Positions 46,571-58,400 of a DNA stretch of 64,000 bases are shown here, piece after piece. Under the pieces are notes generated by a model. That model did not search any database. It saw only the letters and a program-made list of their open reading frames with translations, and had not been told where the DNA came from. Each line of letters opens with the position of its first letter. Within the stretch, counting starts at the first letter, position 1. A program made the position numbers and the translations under genes. Source of the DNA: Sycon ciliatum (lineage: Eukaryota; Porifera; Calcarea; Leucosolenida; Sycettidae); NCBI RefSeq assembly GCF_964019385.1, contig NC_088655.1, positions 11,236,706 to 11,300,705 on the forward strand, written 5' to 3'.

Positions 46571-48803
46571 ATGGCGAAGCTAGGTATACCGCTGCTGATA
46601 GTTGCTGTCGTTACGCTGGCGCTGATGATCACGGCTCACGGTAAGTGAATAGGCACCGGCGGATTATGCCGGCAGAAAAGTTGGCAGAATTTGGTACTTT
46701 TTCTGATACGTTTCATGTCATGTTTGGTATGTGGGTAAAGAAATGGAGCAGAATTCCAGGAAATGCCCGCCAAAAGGTTTGTATGGTTCTGCCAATTTCA
46801 CTGCTTTTCGAGTAGAATCTGCCAACTTTTCGAGTATTATCCGCCAATGCCTAACACTGGGGGCGACTTTCTTACTTGTAACTGGTACGGCAATGGCACC
46901 GAATGTTGTTCTGTGAGTTACGAAGTCTGAAGAAAATGTTGAATGGTCTCTGCAGGGATGACGACTACGCCATAACTCAGAGGTTAGAGCATCGCTAGCT
47001 ACAAGCGAAGGACCCTGGTTCGGGTCCTGGTGGTGACAGGCAATTTCTTCTTCAGACTTTTCCCGTTTGTGCACGTCCCTCAAACCAGAAAATAATTGCG
47101 TAGTGGGTTATGTGAGTTTTCGACATCGGAGACCCCATAATGCAGAGTTGCACCCCCTTGGGGCCTTATAAAACTCTTGATTACTTGATTTCCGATTGGT
47201 TGTACATGTCTGCACATGTACTTTGTATACATATACTTTCAGAGTACAAGCAGTGGACGATGGGATAGAATCCGTAGAAGACTAACTTTTATGGAAATCT
47301 ATACTATCCTGCGACCGTGGCATGTATCGCGTCTTCTTTCTTCAACATTAATCTTTAATCCAGTTGTACCAGAGTGGTTTGTCCTGGACGTGAACTTGCC
47401 GGAATTCAATTTTCGGTTGGACATTGGACTGTGGAGACGATGCCAGATGGGGACGGATATACGAGTAAAGGCTTGTATATACTACATTTCGGAACCTGGA
47501 ATCGAAAACTTGTCAAGTGAGTGAAGATCTTCTAGAAATGAAGGGTTACATTGTAATAATTTTACATCTCTTATACTGATGGCTGAATGCGGTACGTGCG
47601 TAAAGTCCTCACCTTGAGGTGCTCCTGGCTTGCGCGAGGGTTGTCAATCGCCAATATTGTGCCTGGCTTATAAATACGTGCACGGCCATGGCAACTCACA
47701 AGTTGTAGAGATTGTGTTCGCATACATAATATGTACATGTGCATGACGTATGCATGGAGGTGTACATGCACTTGGGAATCAACGGATTTGTGCCTTGCAC
47801 TTGATTAGGTTCTGTACTTCAGTGCTTGGCCTAGTCCCGATTGCATCACAATTATTGCAAGGGCAGTTTTCGCTTTGCTCTCTTTCCAATAATTACCGGC
47901 ATCCAGTTCGAGAATGTACACGCCTAGACTATAAGGGTGATTCGACGATCTTCGCTGTGCATGTGGAAATTCTCACCGATGAGTAGCAATATGCAGTCAA
48001 TTGCCTTGTACTTACTTCAAGTTGTCAATGTTTTCTGCATTCATTGTAGACACATGGCGCTCCGCTATGGCGTTTGGCCTTCTTGCCACGATCCTTGCTG
48101 GCATGGGCCTAATCCTGTCCATCGCAATGGAGATGAAAGGCACTCTTCGGACAGTACTGGTAGTGGTACTAGGTCCTCGCATACTCTTTGCTGTGTCAGG
48201 TAAGCCTCAAACTACATGTACACGTACATGTACCGGTATCAGCATACATGTACATGTACTTAGCCATGATCTTTTGGAGATATAAAAGTCCGCACATAGT
48301 GTTATCACGCGTGGCCCCGTATACGACAGAGCGTAAGGCGCACTAACGAGATGAGGATCACCGGCATTCCTTGTTTGGAAAACACTGTTGTCAACTCTCC
48401 TATTTCCTTCAAAATCTCTTCAATGCACAAATTCTATAGGGCATGCAGTAAACAAGATGTCCCATAAATGATGCTCAAAATATGAAATCAGGAAACGTCA
48501 CGACTTGAATTAGTGGGATATGCTGTCTTGTGCTGTGAATGGACTCATCCCACACTAAAGACCAACGTTCTCTTTCATTGTGTTTGGGTTTGTTGCCCAG
48601 GAATATTCATGATTGTGTCTGCCAGCACCTTTATCGGGTTTGTCAAGCAGGAGAAGTTTGAATCACCTCCCTTTACGAAGTACGGTGCATCCTTCATCAT
48701 CGCTTGGGTGACGGTCGCAACATCCCTGGCATCCGCGATCCTCGCTCATCTTCACCATTCCAAACAGCAGGCGCCAGCGGAAGGGCTGCCGCAACCAATC
48801 TGA
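46571..48803 (+). CDS. Claudin/PMP22-superfamily four-TM protein, copy 3
   Basis: Exons 46571-46640, 47364-47516, 48050-48199 and 48601-48803 are in phase 1 with GT-AG borders and give 191 residues. Loop 1 keeps W28, G45-L46-W47, C50 and C61; two residues are missing before the GLW compared with copy 2. The possible N-glycosylation site of copy 2 is absent. Membrane segments and the short second loop match copy 2, and the tail is KQQAPAEGLPQPI. Exon 1 differs from copy 2 at one base in 70. Exon 3 differs from copy 4 at one base in 150 but from copy 2 at about ten. Confidence 0.88.
46651..46853. mobile_element. MITE family A copy in intron 1 of copy 3
   Basis: Same place and orientation as in copy 2, starting AGGCACCGGCGGATTATGC. 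Confidence 0.85.
46917..47092 (+). mobile_element. tRNA-containing inverted-repeat element in intron 1 of copy 3
   Basis: Arms AAGTCTGAAGAAAATG and TTCTTCAGACTT flank a tRNA-like core whose B box reads GGTTCGGGTCC. It is orthologous in position to the copy 2 insertion. Confidence 0.8.
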
Positions 48804-49749
48804 ACATGCAGTGAAACTGATAATTCGTGCACTCAATGGAGACTACCGGACATGCTTCGTGCTAAGCAAGTTAACCAACAGAGTGCGTACTAAGCGACTT
48901 CCACAATATTTTTATGATTTGCTTATTCTCCACCATATTACAGGTCAGATACTGGCAAGTGTACATGTAGATACGGAAAAAGTCACTCAGTACATGCATG
49001 TACGTGTACATGTTAAAAAAATAATAAATATATCAACGTTTCGTTCATAATATATTAATATTCATGTACATGTGCTGCGTGCCCGTCTCTACTTCTCCTT
49101 ACTGAGATCCAGTATTCTTTCTATCCGTGGTGCTCGTTCTCGTCGGAATTTCCACGTCCAACGTTTTGTGGATAGTTCCGTCGTGGTGGCTGAGTCTCGC
49201 CTTGTTACGTAATTTTCTGAACTTCTATACTGTGTTTACTTGTTCATCAAGTTTTTGTCTTTTTTCTTTTTGATTTTTCTGGATGATTTTTTTAGTTTGA
49301 TGGTTATTGTCGTTCTTATTAAGTTAGTGCAGTGTTTTTTGTTTCGTTATTGTTTTCCTCCTTTTGAATTGAGTTTATTGATTTTTTTAATTATAAAAAA
49401 ATGATTTGAGGTTTTTTTGGTTTGCGTTTGAAATTCTATATTTTACACATGCATTTTCTGATTTCTTCTCCAGTGTATGATTTATTGCATTTTTAAACCA
49501 TTGTGTTGATGTGCTAGTCTTGCTCGAACCGGAAGCTGCCCGGAGTACGCTGTTCTTGATCAATACCACATTATTTTTGTTGAGATAAAGATAACGTTTC
49601 GATTGTTCATTGTATGTTATGTGATACGGATTACACTTTCCTGCCGCACATACAATATACATGTACATGTATGGGTACGTTGTATCAACAGTTGAATTGG
49701 ACACTGCATAATATTTTTTAAACGCGGATAATGAGCCAGTAATAAAATG
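48804..49749. other. 3' flank of copy 3 with an insertion of about 500 bases
   Basis: Homologous to the copy 2 3' flank up to about 48.99 kb and again from about 49.53 kb (GGAGTACGCTGTTCTTGATC). The T-rich stretch between them has no counterpart after copy 2 and is an unclassified insertion. Confidence 0.55.
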
Positions 49750-50036
49750 CAAAAAAGAGAAGAAAAACATGAGAACGAATTATGCAGCAACTATCCACGA
49801 CTGTAACAAGAAGGTGAGCGCCCCCCCCCCCCCTATTCGGTCCTACGTAGCCATGACCCTTCCAAGTTGGAAGGCTGTTGGTTTACGCACTGGAGATGTG
49901 TTGGAGCTAGGTCGCTGAATGTCTCAGTAGCCTGTCAGGCTCGTGCCCTATTATCGCACTTCTGACCGTTTATCATCTTGTTACAATCGTGTATAATTGC
50001 TGCATAACTCGTTCTCATGTGTTTCTCCTTTTTTCT
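49750..50036. mobile_element. MITE with about 60-bp inverted ends, absent from the paralogous flank
   Basis: ACATGAGAACGAATTATGCAG at the left is mirrored by CTGCATAACTCGTTCTCATGT at the right. The similarity continues through TAACAAGA/TCTTGTTA inside and AGAAAAA/TTTTTTCT outside. The matching position after copy 2 (about 42.57 kb) lacks it. A C13 run lies inside. Confidence 0.85.
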
Positions 50037-50188
50037 ACATAGTATTATTATTGGCCATACATACTGCCATTGGAAACTAACACACATTATAGGAAGACTA
50101 GCGTGTCATCTCAAGTCCTTATAGAAATGTGAGATAATAGTGATAATACTGCATCTGCACGTGGGTACATACATGTACATTGCATGTA

Positions 50189-50189
50189 G

Positions 50190-50270
<81 letters not shown>
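50189..50270. repeat. (GTT)n microsatellite at the LINE 3' end
   Basis: About 27 GTT triplets. On the minus strand this is an (AAC)n tail directly after a LINE 3' UTR. Confidence 0.9.
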
Positions 50271-50271
<1 letters not shown>

Positions 50272-52283
50272 GTTCATTTTAATTCGCAAACCAAACGGGC
50301 AGATCTGCCCAATGAAAAGGTGGCGAATGCAGATAGAAAGCAGTAATAAATGAAATTGGGGAGGGATGTAATAAGGATAGAGGTGGAGAAAACTAAGCCA
50401 GCTAATCATCAAACAGGACGTTTGGTACTCTAGGAACTAAGGGTTTGCGGGATCATGCTGGCGCGGAACTGGGCGGAGCACGTATATCGCTGGGTAAAGT
50501 GTTCCACAGATGGCGCTTCGGAACACCAGGCAACCCTTGCCGAACCTGGTGCAAACTGGCGGTTGGCACAGACCCATAGTGGAGTGCAACCTAGTTGGGC
50601 AAGCTGACGAAGGAACTAGGAAGGCTTGCAGGTCAGAATTTGCATGCCCATTCCGAGACCTCCAGACAAGAACGATGAACTTCTGCCTGAAAATCTCGGA
50701 TACTCTATAGGGGTCCAATTTCAGCAGGAGGGTCCGCGCGGAGGTGTGATGCGAGAGTGCGAAAACCGCCCTTGCCGCCCGATTCTGCATGACCTGTAGC
50801 CGATCCAATTGGTTGGCAGTAAGAAGCGGGGAAAACGCATTGGATCCGTACATCAGGTCAGGCATGATGATCGCTTTAAAGTATAGAACTCGGCTCTGAT
50901 GAGTCAAGCAGCGACGCAACCTCCATAGTGCTCCGATCCTCCGGGCCAGTCGAGCGGTGCGGTCATCAACATGGGGCGTCCATGGCAGATCCGAGTCGAG
51001 GAGCACTCCAAGATACCTGGCCGCAGTAACGACAGGAATCGGCGTTTCATGACAGTTTACATTGATCGTGTGCTGGGGCTGCTGAGGCTGCCTGTTGGGG
51101 TATTCAGGGATCACTTGGCTCTTGGCTGCATTCAAAATGAGACCACGGGTCTTCAACTGTTCAGCAAGTGCAGAAGCCGAGGCCGGTAGCGTAGCACTAG
51201 CAGATACCGTGTCCAGGGATGTGCTGCTGCTGATCAGCGCGAAGTCATCGGCAAATTGAACTGATGAAGACTGGTTACTAGTACCTATGGTTGGAACTTC
51301 GCGGGTGTAGATACTAAAAAGGATTGGTCCTAGAACAGAACCTTGTGGCACGCCACAGGATGGTGCAGAAATGGCACTCTGATCCCGTCCAATACAGATA
51401 CGCTGAGTACGGCCCGACAGCTAGGCGGATAACCACTTTAGGGCTGTCCCTGTTATGCCGATATCGAATAAGTCCTGGAGTAGCCGTTCATAATGAACCT
51501 TGTCGAATGCCTTTGACATATCTAGAAGGCATATGCCAGTACACAAACGCTTGTCCCGTGCAATACGAATACGATTTAGAATAAGTACCAGGGCAGCCTC
51601 CGTTGAGTGGCCTGCGCGGAATGCAAACTGAGTCGTAGGGAGGGTACCAGATATGTCCAGAAACTGGGCTAGCTTCTTTTGTACGACTTTTTCCAAGAGT
51701 TTTGACAACATGGGAAGTAGGGACACTGGACGGAAGTTAGTGGGAATAGAGGGGTCCCCAGTTTGAACAGCGGGATAACGTGCGCAAGTGTGAAGGCTGT
51801 GGGGACAGGGACATTGACAAGCGAGGCATTAAACAACGTGGCCACGGACGAAGCTAGAATATCGGCACAGCACTTCAGAAGGGGACCAGGTATCCCGTCG
51901 CTTCCTGTTGCTTTGGCAGAAATGATTTGTCGGAGAAGCCGTTCTACTTCACCAAAAGACAATTGCGGCAATTCTGACATTGCAGTCTGAGGCTGTGGAC
52001 CTTGCAGTAGCGGGATGCTGGGAGGACGGGCATTGTCTGTTACTACTGCCTGGAAGACTGACGAAACTTCTTCAATGGGGCAAGTTGGCTGCCAACCAAC
52101 GTAAGACGAAGTGATTCGTTCCCAGCTACTTTTACTTCTTTGTCTTAGCTTCACGTCCCTGTGGCTTTGCCTCCAGGGTGCGGCGTGCGTGATCACTATT
52201 CTGTGCGTTGGCTCGGCGTCACGACTGTTCCGACGCCTAGAAAGGCAGGCACACGTGTAGCAGGAGAATGGCCATTTCTGCAA
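50271..52283 (-). mobile_element. LINE fragment with reverse transcriptase, frameshifted
   Basis: On the minus strand, ELPQLSFGEVERLLRQI and KATGSDGIPGPLLK start the polymerase. A frameshift near 51.75 kb separates this from NFRPVSLLPMLSKLLEK-type sequence and CLLDMSKAFDKVHYERL. A stop at 51421 separates that from CGVPQGSVLGPILFSIYTRE, SSSVQFADDFALI (catalytic FADD) and the C-terminal part ending near 50437. The endonuclease part is missing. The 3' UTR ends CCCGTTTGGTTTGCGAATTA before the (AAC)n tail; the same 3' end recurs at 61.03 kb. Confidence 0.88.
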
Positions 52284-52290
52284 TCGTGAG

Positions 52291-52480
52291 TACAGTCAAC
52301 TTCGCTTATAACGACACTCGGCGGGGCATCAGAAAAGTGTCCTTATTCGCGAAGTGTCGTTATATCCGAAGTCTCATTGTATGTGTCATATTTGGATGGT
52401 ACTTTGCTCCGGGCATGAAAATTATGTCGTTATTCGCGAATTGTTGTTATATCCGAAGTCGTGTTATGGGCGAAGTTGGA
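52291..52480. mobile_element. Tigger/pogo-like MITE
   Basis: CAGTCAACTTCGCTTATAAC (52293) is mirrored near 52480 by GTGTTATGGGCGAAGTTG. Internal GTCGTTATATCCGAAGTC words appear twice. The right TA is not clear. Confidence 0.7.
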
Positions 52481-53345
52481 CCCACATGGATCCAGTTTTG
52501 TATGGATTCAAGCACATTTCAAGCGGTCTTACTCACAGCAAGGTGATAATAGCGGGTGAAAATGACTAATTTGGCTAATGGGGCGGGGTGCCAACTGGTG
52601 GCGAAATAAAAGTCACACCTGCATACGACATGAGTGGGTTGCTATGCACCCACATACTGAGCCAATAGCAAAGTCACACCTCAGTGGATCCAAAAGTAGA
52701 AATCTGATGTGAACCTACTACTCCCTGCCCGTTTTGACGTCATCACTTTCAACCCCTATACTGCCTAGGCGCCTGCAAAACTCTGGTTTTTGGTATAAGA
52801 GAAGGAGAGCGAGGCATATTCAGCGAAACCCCCCTGAAACAATTTTTTTTTTATTGCCTTGTAGTGCGCGCGTGTAGGTGAACGTAGAGTACTGGTGTGT
52901 GTTAGGCGCGCAGTGAAATTCGATATTATATGCAAGTGTACAAGGCTAGATGTAAAAGGCGACCGCCGAGTGCACAGCTGCTCACTGTCTAGCCTGGCAG
53001 GGAACTGGAAGTCGATGTGTCCGAATTGTTGTGTCCTAAGTCACTTCGCAAGAGAGGCCTTGTGCACGTAAAAGAGGCGTCCTCTTGGTTATGCCACTTC
53101 TAAAGTGAATGTAGTTCATTTGAATCATTTGCATCAGCTCGAAGGCTACATCTGCAAGACTTTTAGATTACATCAGATTGAGGACACTCTAATGAACCTA
53201 GATTCTACAAATGATTGGAGTAAAAGGTTATTTTTGAAAAAAAAAGGTTAAAAGGTTAGTTATAGGGTGGGAGGACATGATGGACCTATAATCCGTAAAA
53301 CAGTTGCAGTTAGAAGCTTCTTATTATCATTGCAAACTGCAAGTT
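52481..53345. repeat. Gene-less remnant of the claudin-array repeating unit
   Basis: 52481-52555 matches 45225-45300 and 52950-53345 matches 45340-46005, the segment upstream of copy 3. Homology stops at 53345, before the promoter block would begin. No claudin-like exon follows. Confidence 0.75.
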
Positions 53346-54606
53346 CTGGGCAGTTGAAAAATGAACCTGATATAGCCTTTTAAAATCTACATGACTTGTA
53401 CTAAGAATGAGTTTGCTCCCACACTGGAGCTCGCGCTATTTCGCCGACTTGACTTGAAACTTGAGAAAACCCATATCTAAAACACTCATCGCCGAAATCG
53501 CAACCACTATTTCGTATTTTATGACTTGTACTTTTTTGAAATTTCACTACAAGGAGGTAGGAACTCAGCCTTTTACGGCATTGAGATCTTAAATAGTTCA
53601 AAGGTTTTGTTTATACGCTCCAAGGGCTTAGGCCAATGGGAATCCTAGGAAGTGAAAAAGGAAAGCGGTAGGTAAAAGCAAGAGGCGTATTTACTTCGAA
53701 GTACATATACACGTACCTCATCACGATATCACTCCACAGTGATAGCCTGTGGTAGTACAGGGCTTGCACCTTAGAGTAATAAATACGATAAAAAAATATG
53801 TCGCGATCGAGCCAACTCTGGACTCTCACATGAGAGACCATTGGGCAATCGACCTGATTTATGATAAACTGTACTGGCACGATCAGCACACATCAGAGGT
53901 AATAATTGCTTCTGATACGTGCTGATTTTCCTTCCTATTCAAGGCAAGGAAAGTCAAATGCAAGAACCTTTCCTCGGAGATAAAGATGAAGAACAAGCTG
54001 TAACACATAGTAGTATATCACCTGAAGAGAATGCATGAACTTATTCGGGTGAAAACCATGTTCAAGAACAATCTGAAATGCAATTACAATTTTCGGAATG
54101 TAAAAAAAACTCAATACTTCTCACATGTGGAGACATACATGTATTTCTGCATTTCTAATGCTTTTAATTTTTGTCCAACGGCATCCACTGGGTGCACAGC
54201 TGTTGGTGACTCCAGAGGCCGTCAACTACCTGTGATGATCACATCACTACTGCTCTGTCATTTGTGTACGATTGAGCGTGACATACATGTACATTAGATT
54301 ATTTTTACAAGATACACAACTCCCCCGACAGGCACATGGGGCTAGCATGGGGTGAGATGGTGCTGCTGGGGCTTGCCATGCTCAACCGACCAGAGGTCTC
54401 GACATCTTCACATGTCAGGCGCACCAAATTCGGGAGGGAAGCAAAAGCATGAGGAGAAAAAAGCACGGGAGAAAATGGAAGATTTAGAACGAAGGAGAGG
54501 ATCAAATTTTGGAACACAGCAAAATAATTATGGCAAATAGTCAAACAGATAATAAGAGTGAAAGGAGAGTGTCAAATGAAGGATGTAATAGGGTAGCAGT
54601 GGAGAT
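53346..54606. other. No gene recognised
   Basis: Only unrecognised open frames of under 95 residues. No clear element ends. Confidence 0.4.
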
Positions 54607-55113
54607 TGGCTACTCAGGATTGGCAACAATTAGGCTTGGGGTGGGAGAAGCAGGGGCATAATCCCGGAGTAGGCTAGAGGCGGTCGGTTGCCCAGTCCCA
54701 GTCAGACACTCAGACTGCCTCAGGTGGTCATAGACCTTCTTCTTGAAGGTCTGCATCGACGTCTGGGAGGGGCGAGCACTGAGAATAGAGGCTGGGAGGG
54801 AATTCCAGGTGTCAATCATACAGTGGGGGAAGGACCGAAGGAAATTGTTCCGAGACTGAGGTGGGACAGTCTATTTCAGCTGGAACAGATAATGGCTCGA
54901 GTTGTGCGCACCAGGGAGTCGTAAAATACCGGGAGGCGACACGAGATGCACAACCGCGTCGGATGATTGCCTCAGCTCGGGCACGAGTGCTGAGACCTCA
55001 CGCGCTGCATGGCGAGGGACTTCCCATGAGGTCAAAGCGGCGCAGGTCATGCAAAAGGACGCGTTCGCTGTTTGGTCCAAAAAATTTGAAAACTCAATAA
55101 AATTATCCTGCAC
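54607..55113 (-). mobile_element. LINE 3' fragment (C-terminus)
   Basis: On the minus strand SSHYLFQLK, RNNFLRSFPHCMIDTWNSLP and TFKKKVYDHLRQ give the typical C-terminus of a non-LTR polymerase, with a stop and frame change near 54.87 kb. A shared motif (CACCAGGGAGTCGTAAAATA) also occurs, inverted, in the fragment at 57.4 kb. Confidence 0.65.
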
Positions 55114-55190
55114 ACAACGAATCCAGTGTCAGCAGTTCGTTTTGTTTTTCTAAGTAATAATACTTTGTGCCTTGGCCTTCGAAGTAAAGG

Positions 55191-56335
55191 ATGATGGAGC
55201 TTGACAGAGATGACTGCCAAAGTGATGAGTCCACCGTGGAAGATGTAGATGACGCCACGTATTCACTTGGTGACCTGAGTTGTGGGGATGTTCAGCTGTG
55301 GGCTACAGGTGAGATTCTTTCGTTTGCATGTTTTTGTCTCTTCCTTGTGGACACGAATGTATAATCTGTAGCATACCTAAGTGCCCGAACTGACCCGATA
55401 AATTAGGTGGTCGACACCATCCTTTTCATCCTAGTCTGCCCACGATGCATTGTCTGTTCACTGTGACAGGATATTTATTGAAGTCCTGAAAATTTACGTG
55501 TGTACCTAGTATGTATCATCACCGTAGATGATGTAAACCTCCATCCTCAAACCATACTTTGTCTATGTGCAGATCGATGTAAGAGTGGTAGTGCCATCAT
55601 GGTGTACAGGCCTATGGAAGGTGCAGTGATCCATGGAATTTGCAAACTGCTGACAATGAGACAGGCGAGTGTTACTGAGGCGACGGAGTCATTCCTGCAT
55701 GTTATTATGACACGGTTACACAAGGCATCAGGTACTGCAAATCTGCTACGCCAGGAAGTGTGCCAGCTGAAGGCATGCAAGGGTGCTGATATTTCGCAAG
55801 CATGGCAACAAATGCTGTCCGTCATCGCAACAGCTATTCCCGAAGTGAAAATCAATTGTGAAGGTCAGTGCGTTTTGCATGCATGTTGGAAAAAATTGGC
55901 TTCTGACTAGGTATGCAGACTAGGTATGCAAACGCTGGCTTTTGAATACTAGTACAGTCTCTGCAACCACCAGTCCTTATATGTTGTCTTTTTCTTTTCT
56001 CTTCTTCAGATTTGGAAGTTACATCTGCAGTGCTAGCGAATCTGATAAGCTACCTGCATGCTACGGCTGCCGCTGCTATCAGGAAAGCGTCAATAGCACC
56101 ATCCAAAGCTGCTGAAGCCATCCCCGAACCGGTGATTGACAATTTGTCTCACCTTGCTGAAAAGTACCATGGTGGTTGGTGCTTGGTGGCCGTGCGGCGT
56201 GAGCTGGAAGGAGCAAGGTGTCGCAACGACAACTTGCTGCAGCTTATACCTTTATTTGGCAAGGATGCCGTGACAAGCCTTCAGCCTTGTTTGGAGAATT
56301 CAGGTGGCCCGGCGTGGCTCGGAAGCTCTGTATAA
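55191..56335 (+). CDS. Unrecognised protein, three-exon model
   Basis: Exon A is 55191-55308 (ATG, acidic start ELDRDDCQSDESTVEDVDD, donor ACAG|GTGAGA). Exon B is 55573-55863 (acceptor CTATGTGCAG, donor GAAG|GTCAGT). Exon C starts at 56010 (acceptor CTTCTTCAG). All junctions are phase 1 and the frame is open throughout, which makes a chance model unlikely. The product is mainly helical, with cysteines spread through it and no membrane segment. It either reads through to a TAA at 56333-56335 or splices at TCAG|GTGGCC (56303). A further acceptor at 56940 (TTGTTTGCAG) would add VHGPFRCETL and stop in the right phase. I recognise no family. Confidence 0.5.
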
Positions 56336-56390
56336 GACACCATACGTCACAGATAAAAACAACTGAACCAGTGATATGTGAATTTTGCGC

Positions 56391-56443
<53 letters not shown>

Positions 56444-56669
56444 TGTGTGTGTGTGTGTGTGTGCTTCTGTGATAAGTGGTATAAGCAGTCCACAGGGTAT
56501 TCACCTTGAGTGCATTCGCCGATAGTGTGACTTTCGTCGCACAGAACCTTCTTCAGTTGGTCAGGTGACTCGCGTGGCTCGGAAGCTCTGTATAAGACAA
56601 AATACGACACAGATAAAAACAACTGAACCAGTGATATGTGAATTTTGCGCTTGTGTGTGCACGAGCATG

Positions 56670-56721
<52 letters not shown>

Positions 56722-56870
56722 CTTGTGTGTATGCTACTGTGATAAGCGGTACAAGCAGTATACAGGATATTGACGGGTATTCACCTTGAGTGCATCCCGC
56801 CGATAGTGTGACTTTCGTCGCAGAGAACTTTGCTCAGTCGGTGAGGCGACTCGGCCTTACGTTCACTTCC
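56304..56870. repeat. Tandem duplication around (GT)n runs
   Basis: GTGGCTCGGAAGCTCTGTATAAGAC and ACAGATAAAAACAACTGAACC occur at about 56317 and again at about 56573. Each copy is followed by TTTTGCGCTTGTGTGTG, a (GT)n run (56393-56462 and 56670-56713), then CACCTTGAGTGCAT and GATAGTGTGACTTTCGTCGC. The duplicated unit is about 260-300 bases. Confidence 0.9.
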
Positions 56871-57404
56871 TGAAGGCAATGTGTTCAGAACAGTTATGAA
56901 CAGCTATGAACAGTTGAGAAATGACAAATATTGTTTGCAGTTCATGGGCCATTTAGATGTGAAACACTTTGAATGCAGAAGAATGAGGATAGTGGCATCA
57001 AATACTGCATGGATTCTGTTTGATATGCTACTTTTTTTTCCCTTCCATGGAAAGGTGAGTACATCGTCGAACTTCATCTCGAAACTTCACACAAACCTAG
57101 AATGGAACTTGGACAACATGAAGGGGCCATGGGCATGGTGTGTTTAGTGGAGAACTATTCCGAAAACAGGGTGTCATTCGCATTGACTCAATTCAAATTT
57201 GAGTACATTTCGTGAATAACTTACCTTGACATTCCGTCGTCTCCAAAGCAGTGAACTTCCAACAAAAATTAAAAGCCACGGCTCAACCTAAGGTAATGCG
57301 TGGTACGTATCAGAAACAACCAGCTTTCGCTCTGGAGATCCAGAATAGCCTCGAAGCATATAGCAAAAACAATTGAGAAAAAGAAGATGACGACGACGTT
57401 TTAA
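56871..57404. other. Possible terminal exon at 56.94 kb; otherwise nothing
   Basis: The acceptor TTGTTTGCAG at 56931-56940 is the only coding signal. An alternative frame there reads FMGHLDVKHFECRRMRIVA up to a donor AAAG|GTGAGT, in a phase that does not match the upstream model. Confidence 0.3.
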
Positions 57405-57700
57405 TCACGCTTCAAATTTCGCGGGTCGAGGGTCGAGTGCGGCAATCCTCGGATCGTGAAATGTGTGGCGTGTCGCCTCCCGGTATTTTAAGACTCCCTG
57501 GTGCGCACGCTTGCTCGGGTGCGGGTCCGGGCTGGAGCTGGCGGGGTTAGGAGGGCCAGTCAGATAGTGGAGCTTGAACAGGTAGCAGAGGGCAGCAACA
57601 GAGCGACGGATGTCCAGGCCAGTGGCGTGTCCAGGATTTGGCTGAGGGGGGGGGGGGGGGGGGTTGCGGTCGGGATCAAGGCGGGATGGGGTGGGGCCGG
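57405..57700 (-). mobile_element. LINE C-terminal fragment
   Basis: The minus strand reads LDIRRSVAALCYLFKLHYLTGPP, the helical region after the polymerase in some LINEs, then VLKYREATRHTFHDPR and a stop at 57405. A G14 run at 57648-57663 lies inside. Confidence 0.5.
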
Positions 57701-57720
57701 GGGTAGATGACATCATGATA

Positions 57721-57893
57721 CTGTCCCAGGTCAGCCATTTTGAAAACCGATGTCAAGAAGCTCCTCCTGTAGCCCCCTTCTTCAACAGTTAATCTCTGGA
57801 ATGCTCTCCCCTCTGATTTTAGAGTGATACGTGTCCCTGGTCCCTTCCGAAAAGCTCTTTCTGCCATTGTACTTACTTTGTGAATATCCTCGT
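57721..57893 (+). mobile_element. LINE C-terminal fragment, plus strand
   Basis: The plus strand contains TVNLWNALPSDFRVIRV and PFRKALSAIVLTL then stop, the WNALP tail of a non-LTR polymerase. Only the last 60 or so codons remain. Confidence 0.55.
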
Positions 57894-58400
57894 TAAACTT
57901 TTATTATCTGCCATAAATTCCAACATTCTCATCCATCAATCATTTGTGCATGCATGTCTATAAAATCAACCACGTGTTCCTGACTCCATGAAATTGTCTT
58001 TCTATTCTTTGACTCCATGAAATTATTGTCTTTCTATTTCTGACTCCATGAAATTGTCTTCATATAAAATTTTCTATATGTGAGCGAATCAACTGCAATA
58101 ATTATTATTTATGCGAGTCCAACAATTTCTCACCGCTCTCAAAGCATCCTTTACATAGGCAGCGGTACTTGTCCCTGTGCGCTGTTCTTCATGTTCTGGT
58201 TGCTCGCTGAAAACAGGTTCTTCCACGTCTGGCGGAGTGTGACTGTCAGTCCGCTCCGAAAGTTCAACTGGAATAACAGCGACTTCATCACTCCCACTGT
58301 TTCCTGTTGGAGCGGCAGCAGGAGTTGCGCCGCCACAGGAACGCTTTACAAAAATTCCAGGCTCTGCTGGCTAGAGCTTGGCCTTTTGGGATGTCGCTGA
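57894..58400. other. No gene recognised; small tandem repeat
   Basis: TGACTCCATGAAATTGTCTT and variants occur three times at about 57981-58057. No exon is supported. Confidence 0.5.
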
